Below the pieces are notes generated by a model, which was not told the origin of the DNA, ran no database searches, and saw only the letters and a list, made by a program, of their open reading frames with translations. From positions 62,001-126,000 of the forward strand of contig NZ_CP014136.1 of the NCBI RefSeq assembly GCF_002291425.1: a stretch of 64,000 nucleotides of DNA, read 5' to 3'. Shown piece after piece: positions 41,023-52,299 of this stretch. Made by a program: the position numbers and the translations under genes. This DNA is from Gibbsiella quercinecans (lineage in GTDB: Bacteria; Pseudomonadota; Gammaproteobacteria; Enterobacterales; Enterobacteriaceae). Numbering within the stretch: the stretch's first letter is position 1; each line of letters opens with the position of its first letter.

Positions 41023-41068
41023 AAGCCGCTATGTTAACCACGGCGGGGGAATCCCCCCGCCCCAGCGC

Positions 41069-42607
41069 TCACTGCGCAACGCGGCGCGCGAAATCGCGCG
41101 GGCGGAACCCCAGCAGCCCGAGCACGCCGAAATACGCGACGATACCGGCAACCACCACAGCCGCCAGGCGCAACAGGCGCGCCAGCATCGAACCCTGATC
41201 CCAGGCCGGCATCACCCACATCAGCGCCACCAGCACCGCAGACATCACCAACACCGCGATCACCAGTTTGCCAAAAAACCGGCCCCAGCCCGGCTGCGGC
41301 TGGAAAATTTTCTGCTTGCGCAGTTGCCAATACAGCAGCGAGGCGTTCAAGCAGGCGGCCAGGCCGATGGACAGCGACAGCCCCGCATGTTTCAGCGGGC
41401 CGATGAACGCCAGGTTCATCACCTGGGTCATGATTAACGTGACTATGGCAATCCTGACCGGCGTTCTGATGTCCTGGCGCGAATAGAAACCGGGCGCCAA
41501 CACTTTCACCACGATCAGCCCGATCAAGCCCACCGAATAGGCCACCAACGCGCGCTGGGTCATCGCGGCATCAAACGCGGTGAATTTGCCGTACTGGAAC
41601 AGCGACACGGTCAGCGGTTTCGCCAGAATGCCCAGCGCGATAGCGCTCGGTAATGCCAGCAGGAAACACAGGCGCAGCCCCCAGTCCATCAGGCGCGAAT
41701 ACTCATCATGGTTGCCGCTGGAAAAGCTTTTCGCCAGTGAAGGCAGCAGGATGGTGCCCAACGCCACGCCTAGCACCCCGGAGGGGAACTCCATCAGGCG
41801 ATCGGCATAGTACATCCAGGAGACCGAGCCAGAGACCAAGAACGAGGCAAAGATGGTATTGATAATCAGGGAAATCTGGCTGACCGAAACGCCAAGGATC
41901 GCCGGCCCCATCTGGCGCATAACCCGCCACACGCCGGCATCGCGCCACTTGACGCGCGGCAGCACCAGCATGCCGATTTTCTTCAAATGCGGCAGTTGGT
42001 AGAACAGTTGCAACAGGCCGCCCACCACCACCGCCCAGGCCAGCGCCATTACCGGCGGGTGGAAATACGGCGCGGCAAACAACGCAAAGCCAATCATGCT
42101 GACGTTCAACAGGGTTGGCGCAAACGCCGGGATAGAAAAACGGTTCCAGGTATTGAGGATCGCCCCCACCAGCGAGGCCAGCGAGATCAGCAGAATATAA
42201 GGGAAAGTCACGCGCAGCAGCGCCGAAGTCAGCGCGAATTTATCGGGCGTATCGGTAAAGCCCGGCGCGGTGATGTAGATAACCCAGGGCGCCGCCACCA
42301 TGCCCAGCACGGTGACCAGCGCCAAAACCAGCGTGAGCAGGCCGGAGACATAGGCAATGAAGGTGCGGGTCGCCTCTTCGCCCTGCTGGCTTTTATATTC
42401 AGCCAGGATCGGCACGAACGCCTGAGAAAATGCCCCTTCGGCAAAAATACGCCGCAGCAGGTTGGGGAGTTTAAACGCCACAAAAAAGGCATCGGTTGCC
42501 ATACCCGCGCCAAACACGCGCGCCACGATAGCATCGCGGGCAAAGCCCAGCACCCGTGAAAACATCGTCATGGAGCTTACGGCGGCCAGTGATTTTAATA
42601 GATTCAT
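41069..42607 (-). CDS. murJ: Lipid II flippase MurJ
   Basis: MurJ (MviN) flips lipid II across the inner membrane for peptidoglycan synthesis. The 512-residue MOP-superfamily protein has about 14 membrane segments and typical stretches: [23 protein letters not shown] (in part [14 protein letters not shown]), [18 protein letters not shown] and [24 protein letters not shown]. The ribosome binding site is weak. Its stop faces argS across 113 bases. In E. coli flgN follows murJ. Confidence 0.97.
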   Translation of the reverse strand: MNLLKSLAAVSSMTMFSRVLGFARDAIVARVFGAGMATDAFFVAFKLPNLLRRIFAEGAFSQAFVPILAEYKSQQGEEATRTFIAYVSGLLTLVLALVTVLGMVAAPWVIYITAPGFTDTPDKFALTSALLRVTFPYILLISLASLVGAILNTWNRFSIPAFAPTLLNVSMIGFALFAAPYFHPPVMALAWAVVVGGLLQLFYQLPHLKKIGMLVLPRVKWRDAGVWRVMRQMGPAILGVSVSQISLIINTIFASFLVSGSVSWMYYADRLMEFPSGVLGVALGTILLPSLAKSFSSGNHDEYSRLMDWGLRLCFLLALPSAIALGILAKPLTVSLFQYGKFTAFDAAMTQRALVAYSVGLIGLIVVKVLAPGFYSRQDIRTPVRIAIVTLIMTQVMNLAFIGPLKHAGLSLSIGLAACLNASLLYWQLRKQKIFQPQPGWGRFFGKLVIAVLVMSAVLVALMWVMPAWDQGSMLARLLRLAAVVVAGIVAYFGVLGLLGFRPRDFARRVAQ

Positions 42608-42730
42608 GTGGTTTTTCTGGTGTGTACTGAAATATCAACGCCTGCAAGCTGCAGGCGCCAGTGAAAGATGCCGAGTCAGTTTACGCATCTGCAAAAGAAT
42701 AGCTACCGCCATATGTTACATAGGGTTGCC

Positions 42731-43651
42731 TTACACACCGGCTTCGCGCAGCAGCGTTTCGACCACCCGCTGGGCCATCAATGCCTGCTCACCACTGGTG
42801 TCCGGCGCCGTCTGGTTACCGACCGCCGCAATAAAATGCTGGATGGCGCCGGTGAAACCGCGCTGCGCCAGCGTGCTTTGCCAACCGGGCGCCGGTTGCT
42901 CGGTGATACCCTGCTTATCCTCGCGCAGCCACTGACGCATATCATTGATTTGATACAGCGCGCCCTCGGTTACCGCCTGCACGCTTTCACGTTGGCTGCC
43001 TGCGCAGCGGTGCATACTGGTGGTCACCCACACTTCGCCGCACTGAAAATGGTGTTCGGCATACAGCATTTCACCGGCCTCGTTGGTGCGCAACGCCCCG
43101 CTTAGCCGTTTACCGTCATCCCCCGCCAGCCACAGCGCGGTATCGATCACATGCAGGTAATCATCCAGCAAGGTAAAACGCAGCTTTCCCGGGCCAACGC
43201 TGTCCGCCCGGTGTTTATCCATGCGGATAGCGGCCGGCGCCTGCATCTGCTGCTTTAGCTGCTGATACAGCGGCGCAAAACGGCGGTTAAAGCCGACCAT
43301 CAGCGCTTTGCCGCGCGCGGCGGCCAGCGCCAGCAACCGTTCGCCCTGTTCGAGGGTTTCTGCCAGCGGTTTATCGACATACACATGCACGCCAAGATTC
43401 AGCAGTTCCTGCACGACGGGATAATGGCTGGCGGTGCTGCTGTGCACGAATACGGCATCGCACTGCCGCGCCAGCGTATCCAGACGCGGGAAGCACGCCA
43501 TGCGATAGCTGTCGCACACTGCCTGCGCCTTATGCTGATTGGGGGAAAACCCGCCGACCAGTTGCCAGTCCGCCGCCTGGCTTAGCACCGGCAGATAGGC
43601 CTTTTGCGCAATACCGCCCAGCCCTACCACACCAATGCGTAGCTTGCTCAT
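42731..43651 (-). CDS. mviM: Gfo/Idh/MocA-family oxidoreductase MviM (YceM)
   Basis: This 306-residue protein has an N-terminal NAD(P)-binding Rossmann domain ([20 protein letters not shown]), then [16 protein letters not shown] with the conserved lysine and [12 protein letters not shown]. Substrate is unknown; its constant neighbour is murJ. Its start overlaps the yceH stop by ATGA. Confidence 0.93.
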   Translation of the reverse strand: MSKLRIGVVGLGGIAQKAYLPVLSQAADWQLVGGFSPNQHKAQAVCDSYRMACFPRLDTLARQCDAVFVHSSTASHYPVVQELLNLGVHVYVDKPLAETLEQGERLLALAAARGKALMVGFNRRFAPLYQQLKQQMQAPAAIRMDKHRADSVGPGKLRFTLLDDYLHVIDTALWLAGDDGKRLSGALRTNEAGEMLYAEHHFQCGEVWVTTSMHRCAGSQRESVQAVTEGALYQINDMRQWLREDKQGITEQPAPGWQSTLAQRGFTGAIQHFIAAVGNQTAPDTSGEQALMAQRVVETLLREAGV

Positions 43652-44289
43652 GCTTCCCCCCGCGCCAACAGTTGCGCCAGTTGCTGCTTCAACGCCACAA
43701 CCTCGTCTTCCAGTTGGGCAACCCGCGCGCTTAATGTGCTATCTCCGCTGTCTTCTGCAGGCAGCGGCACATCGCTCGCCGCACCGCTGAACAAGTGCAT
43801 AAAACGGCTTTCCCGCTTGCCCGGCTCGCGCGCCAGCCGCGCCACGAACGGCCCGTCTTCCCGTTCGGCCAGGGTGGACAATACCTGCTCAACTTCGCCG
43901 ACGTCGCTGAATTCATACATCCGGTTGGTTCGGGTGCGCAACTCACCCGGCGTCTGCGGCCCGCGCAACAACAGCGTTGCGATCACCGCCACTTCAGCCG
44001 GCGAGAGCTTAAGCTGGCCAAATTCGGAATTGCAAAAGCGCTGTTCATATTTCACCACCCGGTTGCCGAAACCGCTCAGCGTGCGCAGGAAATGGCGCTT
44101 TAGCAGCAGATCGATCACCTGCTGCACGTCCGTTTCAGCCATCTCCATCACCGGATCGCGGTTGGTTTTTTGGTTGCAGGCCAGCGTAATGGCATTCAAC
44201 GACAGCGGGTACTGATCCGGTGTGGTGACCTGCTTTTCCAACAGGCAGCCGATAACCCGGGCTTCCGGGGCGCTCAGTTCATATTTCAT
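43648..44289 (-). CDS. yceH: UPF0502 family protein YceH
   Basis: This 213-residue protein contains two winged-helix-like DUF480 repeats ([25 protein letters not shown] in part; [21 protein letters not shown]) and a C-terminal coiled coil ([19 protein letters not shown]). It is probably DNA- or protein-binding, with no established function. The ATG at 44289 ([14 protein letters not shown]) fits the family and follows GAGAG. The longer frame adds unconserved residues. Confidence 0.92.
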   Translation of the reverse strand: MKYELSAPEARVIGCLLEKQVTTPDQYPLSLNAITLACNQKTNRDPVMEMAETDVQQVIDLLLKRHFLRTLSGFGNRVVKYEQRFCNSEFGQLKLSPAEVAVIATLLLRGPQTPGELRTRTNRMYEFSDVGEVEQVLSTLAEREDGPFVARLAREPGKRESRFMHLFSGAASDVPLPAEDSGDSTLSARVAQLEDEVVALKQQLAQLLARGEA

Positions 44290-44297
44290 GTCAGCTC

Positions 44298-44882
44298 TCA
44301 GCGTGGCGGTAGCCACTCTTTATTGGTGTAAGCGGTCAAAACGTGATCCTGCCATTTACCGTCGATCAGCAGGTAATCCTTGGCATAACCTTCGCGCTCG
44401 AAACCCAAGCGGGTGAGCAACGCACCGCTGCGCCGGTTATGCGGCATGTAGTTGGCCATAATGCGGTGCATACGCTGTTGGCGCAGCATGTAACGTATGG
44501 CGGCCTGCAAGGCTTCATACATCAGACCTTGCCCTTGCCACTTTTCGCCCAGCGAATAGCCGAGAAAGCAGGCGTAAAACGAGCCGCGCAATACATTGCT
44601 GAAGTTAGCCACGCCGCGCACTTCCTGTTCATCGGGATCCAACAAGATAAAATAGTAGGCACTGCCCTGCTTTTGCATATCCGCAATCATACCCAGGCGC
44701 GCTTGCCAGCCGGAAGGATAGCAGTGGCTTTCATCACGCACCGGCTCCCAAGGCTTGAGAAAGGCGCGATTTTCCGCGTAATAGTCGGCCAGGCGGTAGG
44801 CATCCCGTTCATGGACTAAACGGACAACCAGCCTGTCGGTGGCAAGGCGTACTTTTGGTGATGCAGAGCGGTAGCCAAACAT
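44298..44882 (-). CDS. rimJ: Ribosomal protein S5-alanine N-acetyltransferase RimJ
   Basis: This 194-residue GNAT acetyltransferase modifies the N-terminal alanine of ribosomal protein S5. It matches E. coli RimJ from MFGYRS through [23 protein letters not shown] (in part), [19 protein letters not shown] (the acetyl-CoA loop) and [19 protein letters not shown]. Of two tandem ATGs, the second (44882) has the better spacing from GAGGG. The yceH start lies 8 bases after its stop. Confidence 0.96.
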   Translation of the reverse strand: MFGYRSASPKVRLATDRLVVRLVHERDAYRLADYYAENRAFLKPWEPVRDESHCYPSGWQARLGMIADMQKQGSAYYFILLDPDEQEVRGVANFSNVLRGSFYACFLGYSLGEKWQGQGLMYEALQAAIRYMLRQQRMHRIMANYMPHNRRSGALLTRLGFEREGYAKDYLLIDGKWQDHVLTAYTNKEWLPPR

Positions 44883-45843
<961 letters not shown>

Positions 45844-46002
45844 GCCCGGCCCTGCCCGGAGCCAAATAACCCACTATAAAATATGTAATTACCACACAAA
45901 ACCGCTATCATTAGTAGATTATCTGGCAGCAACATTGCTCAACCACTGCGCAATGCCATAGTAACCATTGCTGTTACCTCAGTTACAGGAAAGGGAGCAA
46001 AT

Positions 46003-46647
46003 ATGAAACTGTTTATTTATGACCATTGCCCATTTTGCGTAAAGGCGCGCATGATTTTTGGCTTAAAAAATTTGCCAGTCCGCCTGATTACCCTGCTGAA
46101 CGACGATGAAACCACGCCAATTACCATGATCGGCAAAAAAATGGCGCCCATCCTGCAAAAGGACGATGGCACTTACATGCCGGAAAGCATGGACATCGTG
46201 CACTACGTCGATCGGCTTGACGGCAAACCGGTGCTGACCGGGCCAAGTAACCCGGCTATCGCCGATTGGCTGAATCAAACCGGCTACATCAATAAATTAC
46301 TCTTGCCGCGCTTTGCCCATGCCGATTTCGAAGAGTTCGCCACCGACAGCGCGCGCCAATACTTCACCCATAAGAAACAGGCCGCCATTGGCGACTTCGC
46401 GGCGCATTTGGCCAACAGCGCTGATTTGATCGACCAGCTTGAAGCAGATTTACAGCGGCTTTCCCCGCTGATCGTTTCCGCCGAGGCGGTAAACGGCGAG
46501 CTGTCCGACGATGATATTCACCTGTTCCCCACCTTGCGTTCGTTGTCGATCGTCGCCGGCGTCACCCTGCCGGCCAATGTCGAAGCCTACCGTAACCGCA
46601 TGGCTGAACGCAGCGACATTCCGCTGTTGCTGGATATGGAACAGTAA
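46003..46647 (+). CDS. grxB: Glutaredoxin 2
   Basis: This 214-residue protein has a thioredoxin-fold N-terminal domain with the CPFC active site (C9, C12 in MKLFIYDHCPFCVKARM) and an all-helical GST-like C-terminal domain (YINKLLLPRFAHADFEEF region). That makes it the large Grx2 type and not a small glutaredoxin. It reduces disulfides and mixed glutathione disulfides in the cytoplasm. It lies downstream of the broken mdtH. Confidence 0.97.
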   Translation: MKLFIYDHCPFCVKARMIFGLKNLPVRLITLLNDDETTPITMIGKKMAPILQKDDGTYMPESMDIVHYVDRLDGKPVLTGPSNPAIADWLNQTGYINKLLLPRFAHADFEEFATDSARQYFTHKKQAAIGDFAAHLANSADLIDQLEADLQRLSPLIVSAEAVNGELSDDDIHLFPTLRSLSIVAGVTLPANVEAYRNRMAERSDIPLLLDMEQ

Positions 46648-46847
46648 TCACTACGATGGGCAACGGCGGGTGCCGCCGGCATTACGCGTTGCCATCGCCT
46701 TCCCCCAGCGCCTGGTTTCAGCGTTTTCCGATAGGCTCCCGCCGCCATCTCACGCACGATCGTTCCCCCGACGGCCTGCCGTTTCGCCCGCGGGTGCCGC
46801 AGAGTATACTAAGCGGCTTTATGCACCGACAGTTTGATGAGGCCTAA

Positions 46848-47411
46848 ATGAAAAAGATTTGGATGGGCGTGGCAGCCCTGGTGTTCACCGGCGCCATCGC
46901 CGGTTGTAACCAACTAACCCAGTACACGCTCAGCGAGCAGGAAGTGAACGACTACCTGCAAAAGCATAACGATTACAAAAAACAGATTGGGGTACCGGGG
47001 CTGGTGGATGCCAACATCGTGCTAACCCAGTTGCAAAGCCAGATCGGCCGCAGCGAGCCGGGCAAGGTTACGCTGTCTGGCAATGCCAAAGTGAACATTA
47101 CGTCGATCCTCGGCCCGCAGGAAGCCGATCTGCAACTGTCGCTGAAGGCGCAGCCGGTTTACGATCGTGAGCAAGGCGCGGTATTCCTGAAAGACATGGA
47201 GCTGACCGACTATAAAGTGCAGCCAGAAAAAATGGATACCGTGATGAAAGCATTAACGCCGTATCTGAACCAGTCATTGAAGAGCTATTTCAATCAGAAA
47301 CCGGCCTATGTGCTAAACCCGGAAAACAGCAAAACCGAAGCGCTGGCAAGAAAACTGGCGAAGGGGCTGGAAGTGAAACCGGGTGAATTGGTGATCCCTT
47401 TTACCGACTAA
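46848..47411 (+). CDS. yceB: DUF1439 lipoprotein YceB
   Basis: This 187-residue lipoprotein has a signal peptide with lipobox AIAGC (cysteine 20) and mature residues NQLTQYTLSEQEVNDYL. The mature domain belongs to DUF1439, predicted to have a lipid-binding TULIP-like fold. Function is unknown. It follows grxB after a 200-base gap in which I see no gene. Confidence 0.93.
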   Translation: MKKIWMGVAALVFTGAIAGCNQLTQYTLSEQEVNDYLQKHNDYKKQIGVPGLVDANIVLTQLQSQIGRSEPGKVTLSGNAKVNITSILGPQEADLQLSLKAQPVYDREQGAVFLKDMELTDYKVQPEKMDTVMKALTPYLNQSLKSYFNQKPAYVLNPENSKTEALARKLAKGLEVKPGELVIPFTD

Positions 47412-47486
47412 CCCACCGGTTGCCCTGCGAGCGCCTGCGGGGCAACGCCACACGGGCGCAATCTGTTGCGCCCAATGTTCAGATGA

Positions 47487-48047
47487 TTACTCTTCGCCCT
47501 GCTGATACTCCGCCAGTTCGTCACGCATCGCCTGCAACGCCGCGCGCGTGATTTCGGCCAGCGTACGGTAAAAACCGCTGGTGGCGTGCGATTCCACCTT
47601 GCCGAGAAAACGGCCACACCACGGCAATAGAAATTCATCAAACAAGGTAATTTGCGCCAGCGTTTCGTCTTCCTGGGATTGGTCCTCCAGCCAGGAGGCG
47701 GCCAACAGCAACAGGCCAAAATGGTCCACCGGCGATGGCGCCAGCGGCATGCCGCGCTGCTGCAAGAAAGCCCTGACCGGCGCTTCGTCTTCCCCTTCAA
47801 CATAGGCGGAGCGGAATGGCGGTACGCTGCATTCGCTGCCCACGAACAGGGCGTTGAAATCCGCAGCCAGCAGTGGCGGCTCACAGCCTTGCTGCAAACG
47901 TGCCAGCAGGGCGTCCTGTTCCAATGGCCAGTTCTCCTGCAGCTTGCCCTCTTTAATCAGGGTAAACAACGGAACCAGCAAAGGATCCTGCGGCTGGCGG
48001 TAAAACAGCGTCCCCAACACGCGGCAGACGATGGAAAATTCATTCAT
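47487..48047 (-). CDS. ycdY: TorD/DmsD-family chaperone YcdY
   Basis: This 186-residue all-helical protein belongs to the redox enzyme maturation chaperones. E. coli YcdY assists zinc loading of YcdX. Typical parts are CRVLGTLFYRQPQDPLL, FNALFVGSECSVPPFRSAYVEGE and LLAASWLEDQ. It lies 43 bases downstream of ycdX in the same direction, consistent with that partnership. Confidence 0.92.
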   Translation of the reverse strand: MNEFSIVCRVLGTLFYRQPQDPLLVPLFTLIKEGKLQENWPLEQDALLARLQQGCEPPLLAADFNALFVGSECSVPPFRSAYVEGEDEAPVRAFLQQRGMPLAPSPVDHFGLLLLAASWLEDQSQEDETLAQITLFDEFLLPWCGRFLGKVESHATSGFYRTLAEITRAALQAMRDELAEYQQGEE

Positions 48048-48090
48048 AATAGCGGCCTATTCAATAACGTAAAAAATTTGCGTGACGATG

Positions 48091-48828
48091 TCACAAATCC
48101 GCCAGTTCCGCAATTGCCGGTTTGCCGCGCTGCTCAAGAAAATTTAACAGGCGGCGAGGGCTGACGTTCAAAATACGCGCCTGGGGGAACCCCACCTCAT
48201 CGATAACGCGTTCGCACTCCGCGAAGTTGCCCAATGAAAAGGCAATGTGCGAATCAGAGCCTAATGACAGCCAGCCGCCGGCATCGCGCACGGCGGCGGC
48301 GATCGCCCGGCAATTGGGCCCGCTGCCCTTGCGCGAATGGGTGAAAGACGAGTTGTTCAGCTCCAGCGCCACATTGTATTTGGCGGCGGCGGCGGCCACT
48401 TCGGCAATGTCGATCGGATAACGGGGATTGCCGGGGTGGCTGATGATGTGCACGTTGCCCTGGGCCATGGTGGCGATCATCGCCTGGGTATTGGCCGCCT
48501 TATCCTGCGGCGCCAATACCGGCTCATGAAAGCCGGCAATGATCAGATCCAGCTCATTGAGCATCGGGCCGGTGCAGTCGATATCCCCTTCCAGGTTCTT
48601 GATGTTGGCCTCAATGCCGCGCAGGATACCTACGCCATCCACCAGGCGCGGCCATACCCGCATATTCATAAAGTGCCAATAGTGCGGCGCATCCGCCATA
48701 TCCGGGCCGTGATCGGTGATGGCAAATAGCGCGATCCCTTTGCGTTTGGCTTCGGCAATATAGTCATGCAACGTACTGTAGGCATGGGTGCTGGCAACGG
48801 TATGCATATGTAAATCAACGGGGTACAT
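48091..48828 (-). CDS. ycdX: PHP-domain phosphatase YcdX
   Basis: This 245-residue PHP-family enzyme has the metal-binding motifs [30 protein letters not shown] and [12 protein letters not shown], which assemble a trinuclear zinc site in E. coli YcdX. It hydrolyses phosphate esters in vitro and is linked to swarming in E. coli. The natural substrate is not settled. Confidence 0.94.
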   Translation of the reverse strand: MYPVDLHMHTVASTHAYSTLHDYIAEAKRKGIALFAITDHGPDMADAPHYWHFMNMRVWPRLVDGVGILRGIEANIKNLEGDIDCTGPMLNELDLIIAGFHEPVLAPQDKAANTQAMIATMAQGNVHIISHPGNPRYPIDIAEVAAAAAKYNVALELNNSSFTHSRKGSGPNCRAIAAAVRDAGGWLSLGSDSHIAFSLGNFAECERVIDEVGFPQARILNVSPRRLLNFLEQRGKPAIAELADL

Positions 48829-48927
48829 GGGCTCTCCTGTTTAATTGCCCGCAGTGCATCGCGGGCCGGGGCTACGGGGCTTTATCGTCAAAAACGGCGG
48901 CCGGGCGCGATGCAAAAAATGAACTCA

Positions 48928-49869
48928 TCAGTAACCACGCCGGCGGTCAACCCTGCCAGCCGGCACTTCCCCGGCTTCAAGCGCCCGAATGGTGGCCACA
49001 ATCTGATCCATTGCCGGCTCCGGCAATGTCATGGCGGCAATATGCGGGGTTAGCGTGACACGCGGATGACGCCAAAACGGATGCTGCGCCGGCAGTGGCT
49101 CGGTGACAAAAACATCCAGCACCGCCGCCGTGATCTGCCCGGATGCCAACGCAGACAGTAAATCGTCTTCCACCAGATGGCCACCGCGGGCGATGTTAAT
49201 CAGGTAGGCGCCCGGGGCCAGTTGGGAAAATAGCGCATTATTCAGGATGCCGGCCGTGTGCGGCGTGTTGGGCAACAGATTGATCAGCAACTTCACACCG
49301 TGCAGGAAGGCCGCTCGCTGTTCCTCGCCCGCATAGCTTGCCACTCCCGCAATCTGCTTGGGGCTGCGGCTCCAACAGCGCACGTTAAAACCCAATGCCG
49401 CCAATGCCTGCGCAACGCGTTTACCCAACACGCCCGCCCCCAGTATCCCCACGGTAAAATCAGCGTAGGTGTGGGGCGCCAGCGGTTGCCAGCACCCCTG
49501 CTGTTGCTGCAGTTGGTATTCATCGAAGCGCCGGAAATAGCGCAGCGCATAGCTCAACACATACTCCTGCATCTGCTGCGCCATGCCGGTATCTTCAAGC
49601 CGAAACAGCGGCACGCCCTCCGGCAGCAGGCCAGGGTTTTCCCGCTCTTGCTGTAAAATGGCGTCAACCCCGGCGCCTAATGAAAAGATGCCTTTCAACT
49701 GCGGCTGGCCCGCCAGCATGTCGAACGGCGGCCGCCACACCAGCGCATAGTCGGCCGGGCGCCGATCGCCGGGCAGCCATTGGCGCACGTTAGCCTGCGG
49801 CAAACGCCGGGTTAAGCCGGCAAACCAGATATCGGGATCGGTGGTGCGATCGTAGAAAATGATGTCCAT
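48928..49869 (-). CDS. ghrA: Glyoxylate/hydroxypyruvate reductase A
   Basis: This 313-residue D-2-hydroxyacid dehydrogenase reduces glyoxylate and hydroxypyruvate with NADPH. The nucleotide-binding motif is GILGAGVLGKRVAQALAALG. Catalytic positions are in NIARGGHLVEDDLL, LDVFVTEPLPAQHPFW and TPHIAAMT. In E. coli ghrA adjoins tRNA-Ser serX. Here a block of about 10.6 kb separates it from the equivalent tRNA. Confidence 0.95.
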   Translation of the reverse strand: MDIIFYDRTTDPDIWFAGLTRRLPQANVRQWLPGDRRPADYALVWRPPFDMLAGQPQLKGIFSLGAGVDAILQQERENPGLLPEGVPLFRLEDTGMAQQMQEYVLSYALRYFRRFDEYQLQQQQGCWQPLAPHTYADFTVGILGAGVLGKRVAQALAALGFNVRCWSRSPKQIAGVASYAGEEQRAAFLHGVKLLINLLPNTPHTAGILNNALFSQLAPGAYLINIARGGHLVEDDLLSALASGQITAAVLDVFVTEPLPAQHPFWRHPRVTLTPHIAAMTLPEPAMDQIVATIRALEAGEVPAGRVDRRRGY

Positions 49870-49951
49870 AATCAGAGTCCCTGCGCGTCAAATGCCTTTA
49901 AGCCTTCCCTGATTTCAGCGCCAATGCAAGTACATTCACACCGGCCCGGCG

Positions 49952-50743
49952 TCAATCAGCAGCACCCGCGTTGCTAAGCGGCCAGGACTCGAACAGGTAA
50001 CCATCGAAGTTGATGTCGTCGACGTCAGAAAACTCCAGCAGGCGATTTTTCACGTTTTCCAGGTGCTGCCACATGGCCAGCTTGGCGGCGCCGGGGTCTT
50101 TTTTCACCAGGGTAGAGAGAATGTACTTGTGATCGGTCAACCATTCCTTGCGGTAATCGTTGTTGATCAGGCGGCTGTGCAGTTGCATCCACATCGGGTT
50201 ATTTTCGCGCCATGTCCAGGAATGCTTGAAAAGCTCCACCATCAGGCTGTTATGCGTCGCCTCGGCAATCGCCAGGTGGAACTGCATATCGCCGCTTTCC
50301 TTGCCGTTGTGCGCCAGCTCATACTCTTCAACCTGGAGCGCCTGACGCATTTTGATGATATCTTCCCGCGTGGCCTGCAACGCGGCAAACTCCGCAATAT
50401 TGCTTTCAAGCAGTTGGCGCGCCTGGAGCATTTCAAACGGGCCGGCATTATTGCTCTGCGCGTCGAGCGCCGCACCGGGCGCATGCTCAAGCGGGTTCTT
50501 CAGCAGGAAAATGCCCGCCCCGCGTTTGACTTCAATCAGCCCTTCTATTTCCAGCATGATCAGTGCCTCACGCACCACGGTACGTGAAACGTTCAACGTA
50601 TCCGCCAACTCCCGCTCCGGCGGCAAGCGCTGGCCAATGCGATACTGCTGTTGCGAAATCATTGAACGCAGTATGCCCCCGACCTCCTGATAAGGCCGCT
50701 GGAGCGCCGCTGCGGGTTGCGTGGTCATAGGCTGTATTTTCAT
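49952..50743 (-). CDS. uxuR: GntR-family hexuronate regulator UxuR
   Basis: This 263-residue FadR-subfamily GntR repressor has a winged helix at about residues 18-85 (LPPERELADTLNVSRTVVREALIMLEIEGLIEVKRGAG, in parts) and a C-terminal FCD ligand domain (LLESNIAEFAALQATREDI, HLAIAEATHNS, MWQHLENVKNRLLEFSDVDDI). It is closer to E. coli UxuR than ExuR in its ending FDGYLFESWPL. UxuR binds fructuronate and represses uxuAB. It is the last gene of uxuA-uxuB-uxaC-uxuR. The first ATG is used; M6 is an alternative. Confidence 0.9.
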   Translation of the reverse strand: MKIQPMTTQPAAALQRPYQEVGGILRSMISQQQYRIGQRLPPERELADTLNVSRTVVREALIMLEIEGLIEVKRGAGIFLLKNPLEHAPGAALDAQSNNAGPFEMLQARQLLESNIAEFAALQATREDIIKMRQALQVEEYELAHNGKESGDMQFHLAIAEATHNSLMVELFKHSWTWRENNPMWMQLHSRLINNDYRKEWLTDHKYILSTLVKKDPGAAKLAMWQHLENVKNRLLEFSDVDDINFDGYLFESWPLSNAGAAD

Positions 50744-50867
50744 CGTTGCTTTGCGCTGGGGCCGACAGTGAAAAAAGTGGTGTAATTATGGCACGATTGG
50801 TCTGCCAATTACAGGCGCACGGCCAGATTACGCCCACTGTTCCTGTGGGCGTGCAAACGTCTGGCGG

Positions 50868-52283
50868 TTAACCGGCGGGGGCAAAATAACGCGCCGCATT
50901 ATTGAAGCAAACATTCTGAATCAGTTCGCCCAGCATCGCGCTATCGTCGGGGATCTCCCCCTCTTCCACCCACTGCCCAATCAGGTTGCAAAGGATGCGG
51001 CGGAAATATTCATGGCGGGTATAAGAAAGGAAGCTGCGTGAATCCGTCAGCATACCGACAAACAGGCTCAACAGCCCCATCTGCGACAGCTGTTCCAACT
51101 GGCGCAGCATGCCGTCTTTCTGATCGTTAAACCACCAGCCGGAGCCGAACTGCACCTTGCCAGCAATGCCTTCGCCCTGGAAGTTGCCCACCATCGTCGC
51201 CAGCACTTCGTTGTCGCGGGGGTTCAGGCAGTAGAGAATGGTTTTCGGCAGTTCATCCGTAACGTCCAGGCTGTCGAGCAGGCGCGCCAGCGGCCAGGCG
51301 ATCGTGCCGTCGCCAATCGAATCAAAACCGCTGTCCGGCCCCAGCCGACGAAACATGCGCGTGTTGTTGTTGCGGATCGCCCCGATGTGCAGTTGCATTA
51401 CCCAGCCGCGGGCAGCGTACTGGCGCCCCAGCCACACCAATACGGCGGTGGTAAACTGCGCGATTTCATCCTCACTCAAGCTCGCGCCGCCAAGGCGCTT
51501 GGCCAGAATAGCATCCAGGTGGCTATCGTCCGGCACCGGAGCAAAACGCAATTGTTCAATGCCATGATCGGCCGCTCGGCAGCCATGCGCCGTGAAGTGA
51601 TCCAGGCGCTTGAGCAACGCGGCGCGCAAATCCTCAAACCGGCTGATGGCGATATCCGCCGCCTGCTCCAATCTGTGGATATAGTCGGCAAAGCCATCCA
51701 GTTCGATTTTAAACACTTTGTCCGGCCGCCAACTGGGCAAAACCTCAATATCAAACTGGCTATCGGCGGCGATCTGGCGGTGATAATCGAGCGAATCAAC
51801 CGGATCGTCCGTGGTGCCCACCATGCGCACGTTCATTTGCCGCATGATGCCGCGCGCAGAGAACGCCGGCTCCGCCAGCCGTTCGTTGCACTGATGCCAA
51901 ATGCGATCGGCCGTCTGCGGCCCGAACAGGGTATCGGTAATGCCGAACGGCCGCCGCAGCTCCAGGTGCGTCCAGTGATACAGCGGGTTGCCCAGCGTCA
52001 TCGGCACCGTATTCGCCCAGGCGATGTATTTTTCATAATCGCTGGTTGCGTTGCCGGTTATCAGGGCTTCAGCCACACCGGCAGCGCGCAGTGCCCGCCA
52101 TTTGTAGTGATCGCCGGCCAGCCAGATTTGCGCCAGGTTGTCGAAGCGGCGATCTTCAGCAATCTCCTGCGGGCTTAGATGGCAGTGATAGTCATAAATC
52201 GGCATGTCTGCCGCGATGTCGTGATACAACGCGCGGCCGGTGGCGTTTTTCAGCAGGAAATCTTCTGTCATAAACCGTGCCAT
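50868..52283 (-). CDS. uxaC: Uronate isomerase UxaC
   Basis: UxaC interconverts glucuronate with fructuronate and galacturonate with tagaturonate. The 471-residue amidohydrolase-fold protein has [17 protein letters not shown] with the metal histidines, [24 protein letters not shown] and [15 protein letters not shown]. The ATG at 52283 ([13 protein letters not shown]) lies eight bases after GAGG; the longer frame runs into uxuB. In E. coli uxaC is in the exu locus, so its place between uxuB and uxuR makes a compact glucuronate operon. Confidence 0.96.
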   Translation of the reverse strand: MARFMTEDFLLKNATGRALYHDIAADMPIYDYHCHLSPQEIAEDRRFDNLAQIWLAGDHYKWRALRAAGVAEALITGNATSDYEKYIAWANTVPMTLGNPLYHWTHLELRRPFGITDTLFGPQTADRIWHQCNERLAEPAFSARGIMRQMNVRMVGTTDDPVDSLDYHRQIAADSQFDIEVLPSWRPDKVFKIELDGFADYIHRLEQAADIAISRFEDLRAALLKRLDHFTAHGCRAADHGIEQLRFAPVPDDSHLDAILAKRLGGASLSEDEIAQFTTAVLVWLGRQYAARGWVMQLHIGAIRNNNTRMFRRLGPDSGFDSIGDGTIAWPLARLLDSLDVTDELPKTILYCLNPRDNEVLATMVGNFQGEGIAGKVQFGSGWWFNDQKDGMLRQLEQLSQMGLLSLFVGMLTDSRSFLSYTRHEYFRRILCNLIGQWVEEGEIPDDSAMLGELIQNVCFNNAARYFAPAG

Positions 52284-52299
52284 AAGCTGTTCCTCGCGT

